The notes: a model not told the origin generated them from the sequence alone. Shown: positions 1-9,082, counted from the stretch's first letter. The stretch: 64,000 nucleotides of DNA from Methanocorpusculum sp. (GCA_029987235.1 DALTWF010000005.1:6165-70164); one strand, 5' to 3'. Made by a program: numbers and translations.

Positions 1-288
1 CGCAGTCTGTTTATGTGGGCGCAAAGTCCTGATACGCAGCTTCTTGCATCAATTGAGGGGGGAAGCATTTTTGAAACAACCGTGTCCGATGGTGCAAAAG
101 GTGCGGACAAATCCATCTGTGATATTGCATCGCCGAAAGACATGCTCTATATTGCAATAAAAAGAGGGGGCAAACTCATTATTCCGTCCGGAACGGTTGT
201 ATTTATGCCGGGGGATGTAATTACCGTCTTTACCAGAAAAGAGACGGAAACCAAATCCGTTGAGTTCATGAACGAACAGTTCCATTAA
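1..288 (+). CDS. TrkA-C domain protein, C-terminal fragment (possibly a ClC-type chloride channel)
   Basis: The reading frame is open from base 1, so the gene begins outside the window and only about 95 C-terminal residues are visible. The segment with ASPKDMLYIAIKRGGKLIIP followed by PGDVITVF is a typical TrkA-C (RCK-C) ligand-binding domain, a cytoplasmic regulatory module of potassium transporters and of some archaeal ClC channels. No membrane segment is visible here, so the transported ion cannot be decided. The family assignment of the domain is fairly secure; the channel identity is a guess from the common ClC/TrkA-C fusion in methanogens. Confidence 0.7.
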   Translation, partial: RSLFMWAQSPDTQLLASIEGGSIFETTVSDGAKGADKSICDIASPKDMLYIAIKRGGKLIIPSGTVVFMPGDVITVFTRKETETKSVEFMNEQFH

Positions 289-290
289 AC

Positions 291-320
291 TCAGTTTTTA
301 TTTTTTTTAATAATTTTTAA
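291..320 (+). terminator. T-rich terminator after the TrkA-C gene
   Basis: Immediately after the stop codon the non-template strand carries long T runs (TTTTTATTTTTTTT) without a strong hairpin, the usual form of archaeal intrinsic termination. It lies between convergent genes. Confidence 0.5.
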
Positions 321-368
321 CAATAAATCTGTAAAAAAAAAGGTGTCAACAGAAAGGATAAGTCAGGA

Positions 369-1448
369 TTATCCTAACTCGTCCCATCCTCCTCCGCCGC
401 GGCGTCTGATAATAAAGATGACGCCGACAACTACTGCTGCAACTCCTAATACAATCAGGAGAACCCACCAGTACTGCAGGAATTGCGGAGCAGACTCTGA
501 CTTGATAAGATACTCATTTGCCTGTGCATTGAGATCTTCAGCCGCCTGCAGCGTCTGCCTGCAGTCCGGAATACCGTTATTGTTGTATTCCGTGTTTAAC
601 AGGTTGTAGTTGCTTGATACCTCTGTCAGTTTCGAGGTAAGAATAGTGGCTTCATTTGTCCAGTTTTTCTCAAGAAGCTGATCGATAATACCTTTTATTG
701 ACGATATGTCGCTGTAAATCCTGTCCAGAGCAAGCTGTGCAAGACCGCGGCCTGCACTTTCTACTGCTTTTTCAGCATTGTCAAGTGCAGTATATGCAGC
801 ATTCAGGTTGTTTGATGCAAGATAGGTCTCTGCATTCTTCAGATACGATTCAGCAGAGGCAATTTTGTCAGTGGCTGCAGTTACGTCAATGCCGAATGTA
901 GCATAAAACACCGACTCATCTTTAATTGTAGCGATTTCAGCACGCAGTGCTGCTATCGATGCGGTAATTGTTGCAGGATTATAAACCGTCTGTTCCGGAG
1001 TGGAATAGGTTGAAAGATCGCTTGCTTTTCCTCCGGACTGGATAATTGTCGCAGCTCTGATTTTATTGCCGGCTAAATCATTTCCGACCTTTCCGTTCAT
1101 GGTGATTTTTAATGAATAGGGATCATCATACGTATTAGTCCAGAATTCCGCCGGCGATGCAGTTTTTCCGCTCAAATCCAGATACGTCATTGTAATACCG
1201 CCCATTACAAGATCAACATGCCATGATGCCTTTTCCAGAGGGGTGGTAAAACTGAAGGATGCCTCAGAACTCTTTGGAACATCAATAGTGATTACAGCCG
1301 AAACAGTGTCACCCGGGCTTAATGAACCGCTTGGATTTACGGTTACTTTCGATGAATCAACGGTAAATGCTGCCGCGCTTCCGATGCAGAATCCTGCAAT
1401 CAGAAGCACTGCGAGTATTGCGTATAGTACTTTTTTCATGTATTTCAC
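369..1448 (-). CDS. Secreted, membrane-anchored helical protein coupled to CetZ
   Basis: 359 residues, no named family recognised. Residues 1-28 are a signal peptide (KK, hydrophobic core, AAA near the cleavage site). Residues 29-150 look like a beta-rich domain; residues about 165-320 are helical and rich in Ala, Asn, Glu and Leu, with tetratricopeptide- or coiled-coil-like periodicity. A hydrophobic helix (WWVLLIVLGVAAVVVGVIF) followed by RRR closes the protein, giving a surface domain with one C-terminal anchor. Its ATG overlaps the stop codon of cetZ (ATGA), so the two are co-translated. An envelope protein linked to the tubulin-like cytoskeleton is plausible but inferred. Confidence 0.8.
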   Translation of the reverse strand: MKYMKKVLYAILAVLLIAGFCIGSAAAFTVDSSKVTVNPSGSLSPGDTVSAVITIDVPKSSEASFSFTTPLEKASWHVDLVMGGITMTYLDLSGKTASPAEFWTNTYDDPYSLKITMNGKVGNDLAGNKIRAATIIQSGGKASDLSTYSTPEQTVYNPATITASIAALRAEIATIKDESVFYATFGIDVTAATDKIASAESYLKNAETYLASNNLNAAYTALDNAEKAVESAGRGLAQLALDRIYSDISSIKGIIDQLLEKNWTNEATILTSKLTEVSSNYNLLNTEYNNNGIPDCRQTLQAAEDLNAQANEYLIKSESAPQFLQYWWVLLIVLGVAAVVVGVIFIIRRRGGGGWDELG

Positions 1449-2629
1449 TCAAATAACGGATCGATTGCATCCTCGAACATGGAAGTTGCCGAGCGCTCGC
1501 GGGATTTAACGACCTCTTCTTTTGCCTCTTTTGCAAGTTCCATTAATTCACGGATACGCGGCGCATTGCCGATGGTTGCAAGAAGCACGACAGATGCAAC
1601 GTAACCGGATTCGACCGGGTAATCTCCGCCGCGGACCTCGACACCTGCAATGTTTTCTTCAACCCAGCTCTTGGATTTTTCAACACCTTTGCGGTCGAGT
1701 TCGGACGGCGGACCTGCAACTAAGACAAGTGCACGTTCCGCAGTGGAGTAGTCGCACGGAAGAGTTAAGCGTCCGAGCATTGCACGGCGGACAAGTCCGA
1801 TAATCTTTGCGGATTTGTCTTCAGTGGATGTAATATCAATGTGCGGTTCTTCTTTCTTATCCTTGCGTCTGCTGAAAAGTCCGCCTCTGGAACTCTGTTT
1901 TGCAGCACTAACCTTCGGAATTGCCTCGGAAATTGCATATCCGACCGAGGAAATTCCTCCGCCGCGCAGAGTATTGATAATTTCACTCGAATCTACCACC
2001 ATTTCACCGACGCCGTATTTGTTTACTTCTCCGGCTCTGAAAAGAACACCGAATCTGCGGACGATTTCTTCGTTTAAGCGCTCATATGCACTTTTAACGC
2101 TTTCACCGTCGTTTTTCCATGCGCTGTTGTCGAAGACAATGACGTTGTCTGCCTCGTTTACAAGGGTGGAAAGAGAACGTGCTGCGTTCAGGGAATACAG
2201 GCGTCCTTCTTCCGGTGCCGGAATGAGACCGAGAGCATAGACCGGTTCACGGTAGATTCTCTTTAAGTGTCTGCATAAAACCGGGGCACCTCCGGAACCC
2301 GTTCCGCCGCCGAGACCCGCACAGACCACGAATGCATCCACATCATGGGTTCCGCGCCGGTCGATTGCGCTGATGATTGTATCGATTTCATCAGCTGCTA
2401 CTTTTGCCCCGGTAACGTTGTCCGTTCCGACTCCGTGACCTTTGACCATTGTCTGTCCGATAAGCAGTCTGTCTTCCATCGGCACGGATTTAATACCCAT
2501 AAGGTCGGTCCTTGCCGTGTTAATGACGATTCCGCGGAAACTGTTAGACCCTACTTTCCTGTCCTGAGCCAGGAACATGTCTACAATTTTGCCGCCTGCC
2601 TGTCCGAATCCTATAAAGAATACTCGCAT
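1445..2629 (-). CDS. cetZ: CetZ-family tubulin-like GTPase
   Basis: 394 residues. The N-terminus MRVFFIGFGQAGGKIVD is the nucleotide-binding start of the FtsZ/tubulin superfamily, and GLGGGTGSGGAP near residues 105-116 is the tubulin signature (T4) loop with the CetZ-type spacing. CetZ proteins form cytoskeletal filaments and control cell shape in haloarchaea; many methanogens also carry them. The sequence is clearly different from the true FtsZ at 49-50.5 kb. Upstream, a minus-strand TATA-like element lies near 2650-2661, which would give an almost leaderless mRNA. The next gene downstream overlaps its stop codon. Confidence 0.9.
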   Translation of the reverse strand: MRVFFIGFGQAGGKIVDMFLAQDRKVGSNSFRGIVINTARTDLMGIKSVPMEDRLLIGQTMVKGHGVGTDNVTGAKVAADEIDTIISAIDRRGTHDVDAFVVCAGLGGGTGSGGAPVLCRHLKRIYREPVYALGLIPAPEEGRLYSLNAARSLSTLVNEADNVIVFDNSAWKNDGESVKSAYERLNEEIVRRFGVLFRAGEVNKYGVGEMVVDSSEIINTLRGGGISSVGYAISEAIPKVSAAKQSSRGGLFSRRKDKKEEPHIDITSTEDKSAKIIGLVRRAMLGRLTLPCDYSTAERALVLVAGPPSELDRKGVEKSKSWVEENIAGVEVRGGDYPVESGYVASVVLLATIGNAPRIRELMELAKEAKEEVVKSRERSATSMFEDAIDPLFE

Positions 2630-2912
2630 TTGGTTGACACCTTTGACTGTGTTATAATTTGTCTCTCATCAGATATATATGCTTATCATTGTGAGCAGGT
2701 GGACTGAACTCCGAAAACTGCATTTCCGACATACTTAAGCATGCCGCGCAGGAAAGGCACAGAGTATCACCACTTCAATTTCACATATTTATGAGTATTA
2801 GAATAAAAACATGGTACTAAAAAATATAGCCGTATAAAAACATGTCAGATACTGCCCGGACTGAGTGTTTCCAAAAGGTTTCTTATCATAGAATACAAAT
2901 ACTGTTACAATA

Positions 2913-4139
2913 ATGAAGGTTGGAATACTGGGCAGCGGTCTTTGCGGGCTTTCTGCAGCGCTTGAACTGTGCGGCAGATGCGAAGTGGTTGTTTTTGAGA
3001 AAAACACCTTTGCCGGAGGCTGCATGTCTTCAAAAAAATACGGGCAGTATGAGCTTGAAACACTGTATCATCACTGTTTTTCGAAAGATACAGAACTTTT
3101 CAGACTGTTAGACAATCTCAACCTCGGAAACGAACTTGTGTGGCTGAAAGGCTCCACCGGATATTATGCAAAAGGCAGACTGGAATCGGTTACAACGCCG
3201 GCTGAAATTCTGAAATGGAGCGCGCTTTCCTTTATGCAGAAAGCGCGTCTCGGATTTTTTGTCCTGAGTGCACGCTCCATTGACGAAGATGCGCTTGACA
3301 AAATCACCGCAAAGGAATATCTTTTGGAAAAAGTCGGTGAAAATATCTACCGCGCATTTTTTGAGCCGCTGTTAATCGGTAAATTCGGCGAACGAAAAGA
3401 CGAGGTTTCCGCCGCATGGCTCATGAGCCGCATTGCAATCCGTTCGGACCGCGGCGCAGAAGGCGAACGCCTCGGCTATATGAAAGGCGGCTGGCATCGC
3501 CTGATTGATGCGATGTGCGATAAAATCAGAGAAAAGGGCGGCGAAATACGGCTCAATACGGCAGTAACAAGCCTTGAAAAACAGGAGAAATGGCTCATCA
3601 ACGGTGAGGAGTTTGATGCAGTAATCTCCACACTTCCGCCGCAGAATACAAAAGCACTGCTGAAAAATCCGGAAAATTTCAACCTGCCGGATATGATGTA
3701 TCAGGGCGCAGCATGCATGACGCTCGGGGTGAAAAAGAACCCGACACCTGGCATTTACTGGACAAATATGGGCGAACGCACGGCTTTTGGTGCGGTTGTC
3801 GTGCATACAAACTTTGCACCGTTTGAATGGTACGGAGAACATGTTGTCTATCTTGCCTCCTATTTCAAGGATGAGCCGGCGAAAGACCTTGAATCACGCA
3901 TGATTGATGATTTCTGCAGTAAATTCGGCATGGATAAATCCGATATCCTGCATCAGGACATGTACATAGATAAATTCGCCGGACCGGTCTTTGTTACCGG
4001 ATATAAAGAACATATCCCGGACATCTGCGCAGGAAACGGTCTTTATATCGCAGGAATGTTTTCCGAAGAAAACTATCCGGAACGGAGCATGGAAGGTTCA
4101 ATTAAAGCAGGCATTCGCGCCGCAAAACAGATTCAATGA
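2913..4139 (+). CDS. FAD-dependent amine oxidase/protoporphyrinogen-oxidase-like protein
   Basis: 408 residues. The N-terminal GxGxxG (ILGSGLCGLSAALEL) followed by an acidic VVVFEKN strand and GG is the Rossmann FAD site of the NAD(P)/FAD-dependent amine oxidase/desaturase superfamily; the C-terminal GNGLYIAGMF motif is the second FAD-contact region. It opens a five-gene cluster with two glycosyltransferases and two membrane proteins, each overlapping or nearly touching the next, so its substrate is more likely a lipid or sugar-lipid than a porphyrin. The exact reaction cannot be read from the sequence. Confidence 0.8.
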   Translation: MKVGILGSGLCGLSAALELCGRCEVVVFEKNTFAGGCMSSKKYGQYELETLYHHCFSKDTELFRLLDNLNLGNELVWLKGSTGYYAKGRLESVTTPAEILKWSALSFMQKARLGFFVLSARSIDEDALDKITAKEYLLEKVGENIYRAFFEPLLIGKFGERKDEVSAAWLMSRIAIRSDRGAEGERLGYMKGGWHRLIDAMCDKIREKGGEIRLNTAVTSLEKQEKWLINGEEFDAVISTLPPQNTKALLKNPENFNLPDMMYQGAACMTLGVKKNPTPGIYWTNMGERTAFGAVVVHTNFAPFEWYGEHVVYLASYFKDEPAKDLESRMIDDFCSKFGMDKSDILHQDMYIDKFAGPVFVTGYKEHIPDICAGNGLYIAGMFSEENYPERSMEGSIKAGIRAAKQIQ

Positions 4140-4834
4140 CATTTATTACAGCAGTTATCCCGGTTTACAACGATGTTGAGGCATTAAAAACAGCGATTCC
4201 CAAATCAATAGAGGTTTTGGAAGCGTTCGGCCGCGAATTTGAAATTATTGTCGCAGAAGACGGCTCAACAGACGGCTCACGTGAACTTGTCCTTGAATGG
4301 GAGAAAAAAGACACACGGGTACGGCTTTTACATTCCGATGCACGCCAGGGGCGCGGCCGCGCATTAAACCGCGCATTATCCGAGGCACGCGGCGATATTT
4401 TCTGCTATTATGACGTGGATTTGGCAACCGACATGAAACATCTGCCGGAACTTCTGACGCACATTGAAGATGGAGCCGATGTCGCAACCGGCTCGCGCCT
4501 GATGAAAGAAAGCACCATCAAAAGAAGCGGCGACCGTGAAATCGCAAGCCGCAGTTACAATTTCCTTGTCCGCAGTCTTCTGAAAAGCACATTATGCGAC
4601 CACCAGTGCGGATTTAAAGCCTATAAAACAGCGGTTTTAAAAGAACTGGTGCAGAAAATCCAGGCTCCGCACTGGTTCTGGGACACGGAATCACTGATTT
4701 TGGCACAGCGCGCCGGATACCGCGTGGATGAAATCCCCGTCGTCTGGACACAGGGACCCGGAACAACCGTCAGATTCAAGGATATTAAGGAGATGGGCTC
4801 CGACATTCTGAAACTCAGGAAAAGACTTAAATGA
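4136..4834 (+). CDS. Family 2 glycosyltransferase (dolichyl-phosphate sugar synthase type)
   Basis: 232 residues with a complete GT-A fold: TAVIPVYNDVEAL at the N-terminus, AEDGSTDGS for the nucleotide sugar, DVDLATD as the DxD-type metal site, and DHQCGFKAYK typical of polyprenyl-phosphate mannose/glucose synthases. No membrane helices, so it probably acts at the inner membrane face on a polyprenol phosphate. It overlaps the previous stop by 4 bases (ATGA) and the next start likewise. It is a close paralogue of the protein at 7844-8575. Likely role: making a lipid-linked sugar for N-glycans or glycolipids. Confidence 0.88.
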   Translation: MTFITAVIPVYNDVEALKTAIPKSIEVLEAFGREFEIIVAEDGSTDGSRELVLEWEKKDTRVRLLHSDARQGRGRALNRALSEARGDIFCYYDVDLATDMKHLPELLTHIEDGADVATGSRLMKESTIKRSGDREIASRSYNFLVRSLLKSTLCDHQCGFKAYKTAVLKELVQKIQAPHWFWDTESLILAQRAGYRVDEIPVVWTQGPGTTVRFKDIKEMGSDILKLRKRLK

Positions 4835-5814
4835 ACTGGAAAAAAATCGCCGCAATTGTAATTCCAACCGTAATTGCGGTTGGATTAATCGTTTTCATGT
4901 TCTTCCGCATACCCTTTGACGAACTAAAAGAAGCAGTCGCAGCAATGAATCTCTTATGGCTGCCGTTAGCAATAGGTATCTGCATCGGAGCATGGTTTTT
5001 ACGCGGAGTCAGATACAAATATATTCTTCACCGGCTTGCATCCGAGGTAAGCGTATTATTTGCAACGGGCTGCATTTTCGTTTCGCAGACGGCAAATATT
5101 ATTGTTCCCGCCCGCCTCGGTGATTTCGTACGGATGTTTATCTTAAAACACGAAAAACAGACACCGTACACCCCCGGATTTACCTCGCTCGTTGCAGAAC
5201 GGGTATATGATATCTTAGTCATCGCGTTTTTGGGCTTATGCACCATACCATTCATAATTACCCTTATTCCTCCGCAATACCAGTGGTTTATCTGGTTAAT
5301 GGCAGGCGTTTTAGCCCTTGGCGCAGCAGGCATTATTGTTTTTATCGCCGTACGCAAAGTAAAATCGGAAAACAAAGTTGTCAAAAAGATTCTGGAAATT
5401 ATCGCACAGTTCAGAGCGGTTTCTTCAACCTGGAAAGCTTTCGGTGCTCTGTCAGGACTTTCTATCATAATCTGGCTGATGGATGTTGCAATCTGCTATA
5501 TTGTTGCGGTAATGTTCGGATGCACAATCAATCCCTTATTGGTCCTTCTTGCAATTGTAATCGGCAATCTTGTAAAAGCCGTCCCGATTACGCCGGGCGG
5601 AATCGGCACATATGAAGTAGCTCTTATGGTTGTCTTTGAATTCGGCGGCGTTCCTGCCGCGGTTGCAACCTTGATTGCAGTAGTCGACCATTTAATAAAG
5701 AACGGAGTAACCCTTATCGGCGGCATAATTTCGATGTACGGATTCGGCAACTGGGCCGCAGATTTACTTAAACGCCTCTTTAAAGAAGGAAAAAAGGTTG
5801 CTGAGCAGGAATGA
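4831..5814 (+). CDS. UPF0104 / LPG synthase-type integral membrane protein (flippase-like)
   Basis: 327 residues with about eight hydrophobic segments and the family hallmarks ARLGDFVRMFILK, LVAERVYDI and TPGGIGTYE. This is the lysylphosphatidylglycerol synthase transmembrane/UPF0104 family, which in archaea is often fused or adjacent to GT2 enzymes (for example AglD-type proteins). Context between a GT2 and a GT-C-like protein suggests handling of a polyprenyl-phosphate sugar across the membrane; that role is inferred. Overlaps both neighbours by 4 bases. Confidence 0.85.
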   Translation: MNWKKIAAIVIPTVIAVGLIVFMFFRIPFDELKEAVAAMNLLWLPLAIGICIGAWFLRGVRYKYILHRLASEVSVLFATGCIFVSQTANIIVPARLGDFVRMFILKHEKQTPYTPGFTSLVAERVYDILVIAFLGLCTIPFIITLIPPQYQWFIWLMAGVLALGAAGIIVFIAVRKVKSENKVVKKILEIIAQFRAVSSTWKAFGALSGLSIIIWLMDVAICYIVAVMFGCTINPLLVLLAIVIGNLVKAVPITPGGIGTYEVALMVVFEFGGVPAAVATLIAVVDHLIKNGVTLIGGIISMYGFGNWAADLLKRLFKEGKKVAEQE

Positions 5815-7829
5815 TTTCAGCAGGTTCGCAGATTCTAACCGTCCTCGTATGGATTATCGTTATTAAATTCTGCCAGCTTGCGCTGTATCCGTACTTAAAG
5901 CCCGCATTAAAGGATATTGCATACGGACTTGCCTATCCGGTAAGCATTGTTCTTCTGACCTTTGTGTCATGGTATCTGGGCATGGCGCATCTTCCCGTAC
6001 AGCTTTCTCTGCTGCTCTTTTTAGCCCTCGGTGCGTGTGCTGTCTGGAAAAAACAGTATTCCCGCGATGATCTGAAGAAAAATCTGAAATGGGATATGGT
6101 TTTCCTTGCGGGATTTGTCCTGTTCCTGATTATCCGCTTTGTTACGCCCGGAATTATTCCATCCGGCGAAAAAATCATGGATTCGGCGATTCTCGCATCC
6201 ATTATGAACAATCCGGTGGTAACGCCCGCTGATGCGTGGTACGCGGGCGAGTCGCTTTCCATCTATTATTATCTCGGACACTGGACATTTGCCGTACTCG
6301 GAATTCTTTCGTTCGGTGCGGCACCGGTTGTGTTCAATTTAATGATTCCGACCGTAGTCGGTCTTGCCGCAGTATCCTTGTTTGCCATCGGCAGACTGAT
6401 TCTGAAAAACCGCCACTGGCTGCCGATTCTGGTCCTTTTAATTCCCACGCCCGCTTTGTTTGTTTCTTTTTTCAAGGGGCTTGGGATTCTTGGTTCATGG
6501 TGGGCATCAACCCGGGTTATCGGAGACGGGGCAACAATCAATGAGTATCCGCTCTTTTCCTTCCTGTGGGGCGACCCGCACGCACATGTGCTCGGATGCT
6601 TCAATCAGGTTCTCTTCATCTGCCTGCTGCTTGTCATGCTGACGCAGTGGAAAACACTGCCTGCTTACGGCAGATATCTCCTTACCATCCTTCAGGCGCT
6701 TTCGTTAGGGTGCATGCCGGCAACAAACTCATGGGACGTGATGATTTATGCGGCTGTGTACATAATCGTTGCCGTAATTGTATGGTGGCGCGATTTCAAC
6801 CACAAAATCTCCCTTCGGGCAATTCTTCCCTTTGCAGTAACACCGGTGCTTTCCCTACTCATTGTATCGCCCTTCCTGATTACGATGATTTCTGCTGGCG
6901 GTTCTTCCATTCAGGGATTTTTCTTTGTCACAACACCGTCTGATATCGTGGAATTTCTCGGTGTCTGGGGCTTTTTCCTTGCGGTCTTTATCTTATTCGG
7001 TATAAAGACGCTGAAAAAATACCCGTGGCTGCTGATAATTCCTGTGGTATTGTTCTTCTTCGGCTACGGGGCGCTTGGTCTGGCACTTTTCTGCATCCTC
7101 CTTCTTCTTGCAAAAAAAGAGTTCAGACCGGAGGTAATTCTTGCAGTTATCGGGCTTTCGGTTCTTATTTTCATGGAACTGTTCTACCTTAAGGACTATA
7201 TGGGCGATGCGTATTACCGGATGAACACCGTCTTTAAATTCGGTTTTGCCTGCTGGTTTATCCTCGGAACATCTGCTATGCTTATAATCGGGCGTGCCTT
7301 TTCGCTTCTGAGGGTGAAACTCTCAACGAAGGAAAGTATTGCAGCAGGCGTAATTGTTCTGATTATTTTAGTTCCTCTCTTAACATTCGGCGGTATCAAT
7401 ATGGGATATCCGTCCGGAACACTTGACGGAAGTGTCTGGATTGAATCCTACTATCCGGGAGATGCAAAAGCAATTTCCTATATCTGCGAAAATCTGCCCG
7501 CGGATGCAAAAATAGTGGAAGCAGCGGGTACATCGTATGAATACAGTTCCATGGTTTCGGCAATCAGCGGGCGTGACACCATTCTCGGCTGGGCCGGTCA
7601 CGAAACCGGCTGGCGGTCGGGTATCGGAAACACCAGCGAAAGAATGAGTGATATCCGGGAAATTTACGAAAATCCGGACGAGTGTGTTTCCCTTATGGAT
7701 AAGTACGGTATGAAATATATTTTCTCAGGCTCGGTAGAACAGAAGAAATACCATGTTAATCTGCCGGCCGATGGTCTTAAGGAAATATTCAGCACCGAGG
7801 GCGCGTGTATATATCAGAGAACTGTCTAA
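5811..7829 (+). CDS. DUF2298 (YYY-type) multi-spanning membrane protein
   Basis: 672 residues, more than a dozen hydrophobic segments. The segment AGESLSIYYYLGHWTFAVLG contains the Tyr triplet that names the Chlor_Arch_YYY family (DUF2298), seen in archaea and Chloroflexi and thought to be GT-C-like. WGDPHAHVLG in a loop is another conserved patch. A soluble C-terminal domain of about 130 residues (from about 540) ends the protein. It starts inside the stop codon of the UPF0104 gene. Probable polyprenol-linked glycosyltransferase on the outer membrane face; the reaction is unproven. Confidence 0.85.
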   Translation: MISAGSQILTVLVWIIVIKFCQLALYPYLKPALKDIAYGLAYPVSIVLLTFVSWYLGMAHLPVQLSLLLFLALGACAVWKKQYSRDDLKKNLKWDMVFLAGFVLFLIIRFVTPGIIPSGEKIMDSAILASIMNNPVVTPADAWYAGESLSIYYYLGHWTFAVLGILSFGAAPVVFNLMIPTVVGLAAVSLFAIGRLILKNRHWLPILVLLIPTPALFVSFFKGLGILGSWWASTRVIGDGATINEYPLFSFLWGDPHAHVLGCFNQVLFICLLLVMLTQWKTLPAYGRYLLTILQALSLGCMPATNSWDVMIYAAVYIIVAVIVWWRDFNHKISLRAILPFAVTPVLSLLIVSPFLITMISAGGSSIQGFFFVTTPSDIVEFLGVWGFFLAVFILFGIKTLKKYPWLLIIPVVLFFFGYGALGLALFCILLLLAKKEFRPEVILAVIGLSVLIFMELFYLKDYMGDAYYRMNTVFKFGFACWFILGTSAMLIIGRAFSLLRVKLSTKESIAAGVIVLIILVPLLTFGGINMGYPSGTLDGSVWIESYYPGDAKAISYICENLPADAKIVEAAGTSYEYSSMVSAISGRDTILGWAGHETGWRSGIGNTSERMSDIREIYENPDECVSLMDKYGMKYIFSGSVEQKKYHVNLPADGLKEIFSTEGACIYQRTV

Positions 7830-7843
7830 TCTATTAAAGCAAG

Positions 7844-8575
7844 ATGGATTTTCCAGAACTCAGTGTCGTAATTCCGGTATTCAATGATGCTTTGGGACTT
7901 AAGGCAGCCGTGCCGAAGGCCGTTTCCGTACTGGAAAGTCTCAATATCTCCTTTGAACTGATTATTGCAGAAGATGGTTCAACGGACGGAACACGGGAGG
8001 GGGCAGAAAGTTTCGCTGCTGCGGACCCGCGTATTTTTGTAAATACCGGGGTTGACCGCAGAGGTAAAGGCGGAGCGCTTTCTGATGCATTTGCAAAAGC
8101 CCGCGGAACATTCCTGCTTTTCTTCGATGTGGATTTATCCACCGACTTATCCCATGTAAAAGAAGTAATCGACCGCCTTAACGAAGGATATGACATCGTT
8201 ATCGGTTCGCGCATGATTGAAGGGGCAGAGGTAAAGCGTTCGGGCAACCGTGAACTTTCGAGCAAAACCTTTAATTTCCTTGTCCGCAGTCTCCTGAAAA
8301 GCAGTATCCGCGACCACCAGTGCGGTTTTAAGGGTTTCCGCGCGGACGCGTTTGGAAAGATTCTGCCGCATATCCGGTCACGGGGCTGGACCTGGGATAC
8401 CGAGGTGCTTTCATTGGCAGAAAAGGCAGGTATGTCTGTTCTTGAAATTCCGGTAAAGTGGACGCAAGGGGCGGCAACCAATGTCAGACTGCCGGATTAT
8501 TTTGCCATGGGGCGTGATGTTTTACGTCTTCGCAAACGGCTGCGGCATAATGAGGATGTGCCTGATTCGTGCTAA
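7844..8575 (+). CDS. Family 2 glycosyltransferase, paralogue of the one at 4136
   Basis: 243 residues with the same motifs as the earlier GT2: LSVVIPVFNDALGL, AEDGSTDGT, DVDLSTD, and SLLKSSIRDHQCGFKGF, so the pair arose by duplication. It lies 14 bases after the DUF2298 gene and closes the cluster. Probably a polyprenyl-phosphate hexose synthase. Two enzymes of the same family in one operon suggest that two different lipid-linked sugars are made, or two steps in one glycan. Confidence 0.87.
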   Translation: MDFPELSVVIPVFNDALGLKAAVPKAVSVLESLNISFELIIAEDGSTDGTREGAESFAAADPRIFVNTGVDRRGKGGALSDAFAKARGTFLLFFDVDLSTDLSHVKEVIDRLNEGYDIVIGSRMIEGAEVKRSGNRELSSKTFNFLVRSLLKSSIRDHQCGFKGFRADAFGKILPHIRSRGWTWDTEVLSLAEKAGMSVLEIPVKWTQGAATNVRLPDYFAMGRDVLRLRKRLRHNEDVPDSC

Positions 8576-8594
8576 TGTTTATCCCTTAGTACGA

Positions 8595-8649
8595 CACATA
8601 AATATAGTTACGCCGCAACGGGTATCGATACGATACAAAAACATATACT
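8595..8649 (+). promoter_or_regulatory. Promoter region of the rpl7ae operon
   Basis: Two TATA-like boxes are visible: TAAATATA at 8599-8606 (start expected near 8630) and CATATACT near 8642-8649 (start expected near 8670). The first would put the entire structured leader at 8661-8703 into the mRNA. No experiment supports either; both are sequence calls. Confidence 0.45.
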
Positions 8650-8660
8650 TGTTTTACCGC

Positions 8661-8703
8661 TGATGAGCGATGACAGAGGCAAAAGTCCTCTCGAGTGAAG
8701 TGA
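8661..8703 (+). promoter_or_regulatory. Candidate kink-turn (L7Ae autoregulatory) leader
   Basis: A stem AGAGG (8675-8679) / CCTCT (8687-8691) closes a 7-base loop. Next to it come a C-C mismatch (8674/8692) and tandem sheared-type pairs G8672-A8694 and A8673-G8693, preceded by an unpaired GAT on the 5' strand: the arrangement of a kink-turn non-canonical stem. The canonical stem on the other side is weak (C8668-G8695, G8667-U8696). The 3' strand runs into GAAGTGAT (8698-8705), a near-match to the Shine-Dalgarno of the downstream L7Ae start at 8710, so L7Ae binding could block translation. L7Ae autoregulation through a leader kink-turn is known in other archaea; this instance is a prediction. 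Confidence 0.55.
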
Positions 8704-8709
8704 TTCATT

Positions 8710-9078
8710 ATGGCAAAGATTTATCAGATGTTCGAAGCTCCGGAAGAGCTTCAGACCAAAGCACTGGAAGCACTTGAGCTTGCCCGTGACACCGGAAAGA
8801 TTAAGAAAGGCGCAAACGAAGCAACCAAAGCTGTCGAGCGCGGTACTGCAGCACTTGTTTTAATCGGTGCAGATGTTACTCCGGAAGAGATTGTTATGCA
8901 CATTCCGGGACTTGCAGACGAGAAAGAGATTCCGTTCATCTTTATCAACAAACAGGCAGACATTGGTGCAGCATGCGGTCTTGAGGTCGGATGCACTTCT
9001 GTTGCTATCGTTAAAGTCGGCAAAGGCAAGGAAATCATTGACGACCTTGCAAACCAGATCAAGGCACTGAGAGGATAA
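8710..9078 (+). CDS. rpl7ae: 50S ribosomal protein L7Ae (kink-turn-binding protein)
   Basis: 122 residues, the normal size. [27 protein letters not shown], split here by wording as GANEATKA and the following helix, is the L7Ae RNA-binding signature. In archaea the protein is shared by the large ribosomal subunit, box C/D and H/ACA RNPs and RNase P. First gene of rpl7ae-rps28e-rpl24e-ndk, with gaps of only 4-5 bases, and preceded by a candidate kink-turn that could serve as its own operator. Confidence 0.97.
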   Translation: MAKIYQMFEAPEELQTKALEALELARDTGKIKKGANEATKAVERGTAALVLIGADVTPEEIVMHIPGLADEKEIPFIFINKQADIGAACGLEVGCTSVAIVKVGKGKEIIDDLANQIKALRG

Positions 9079-9082
9079 ACTC

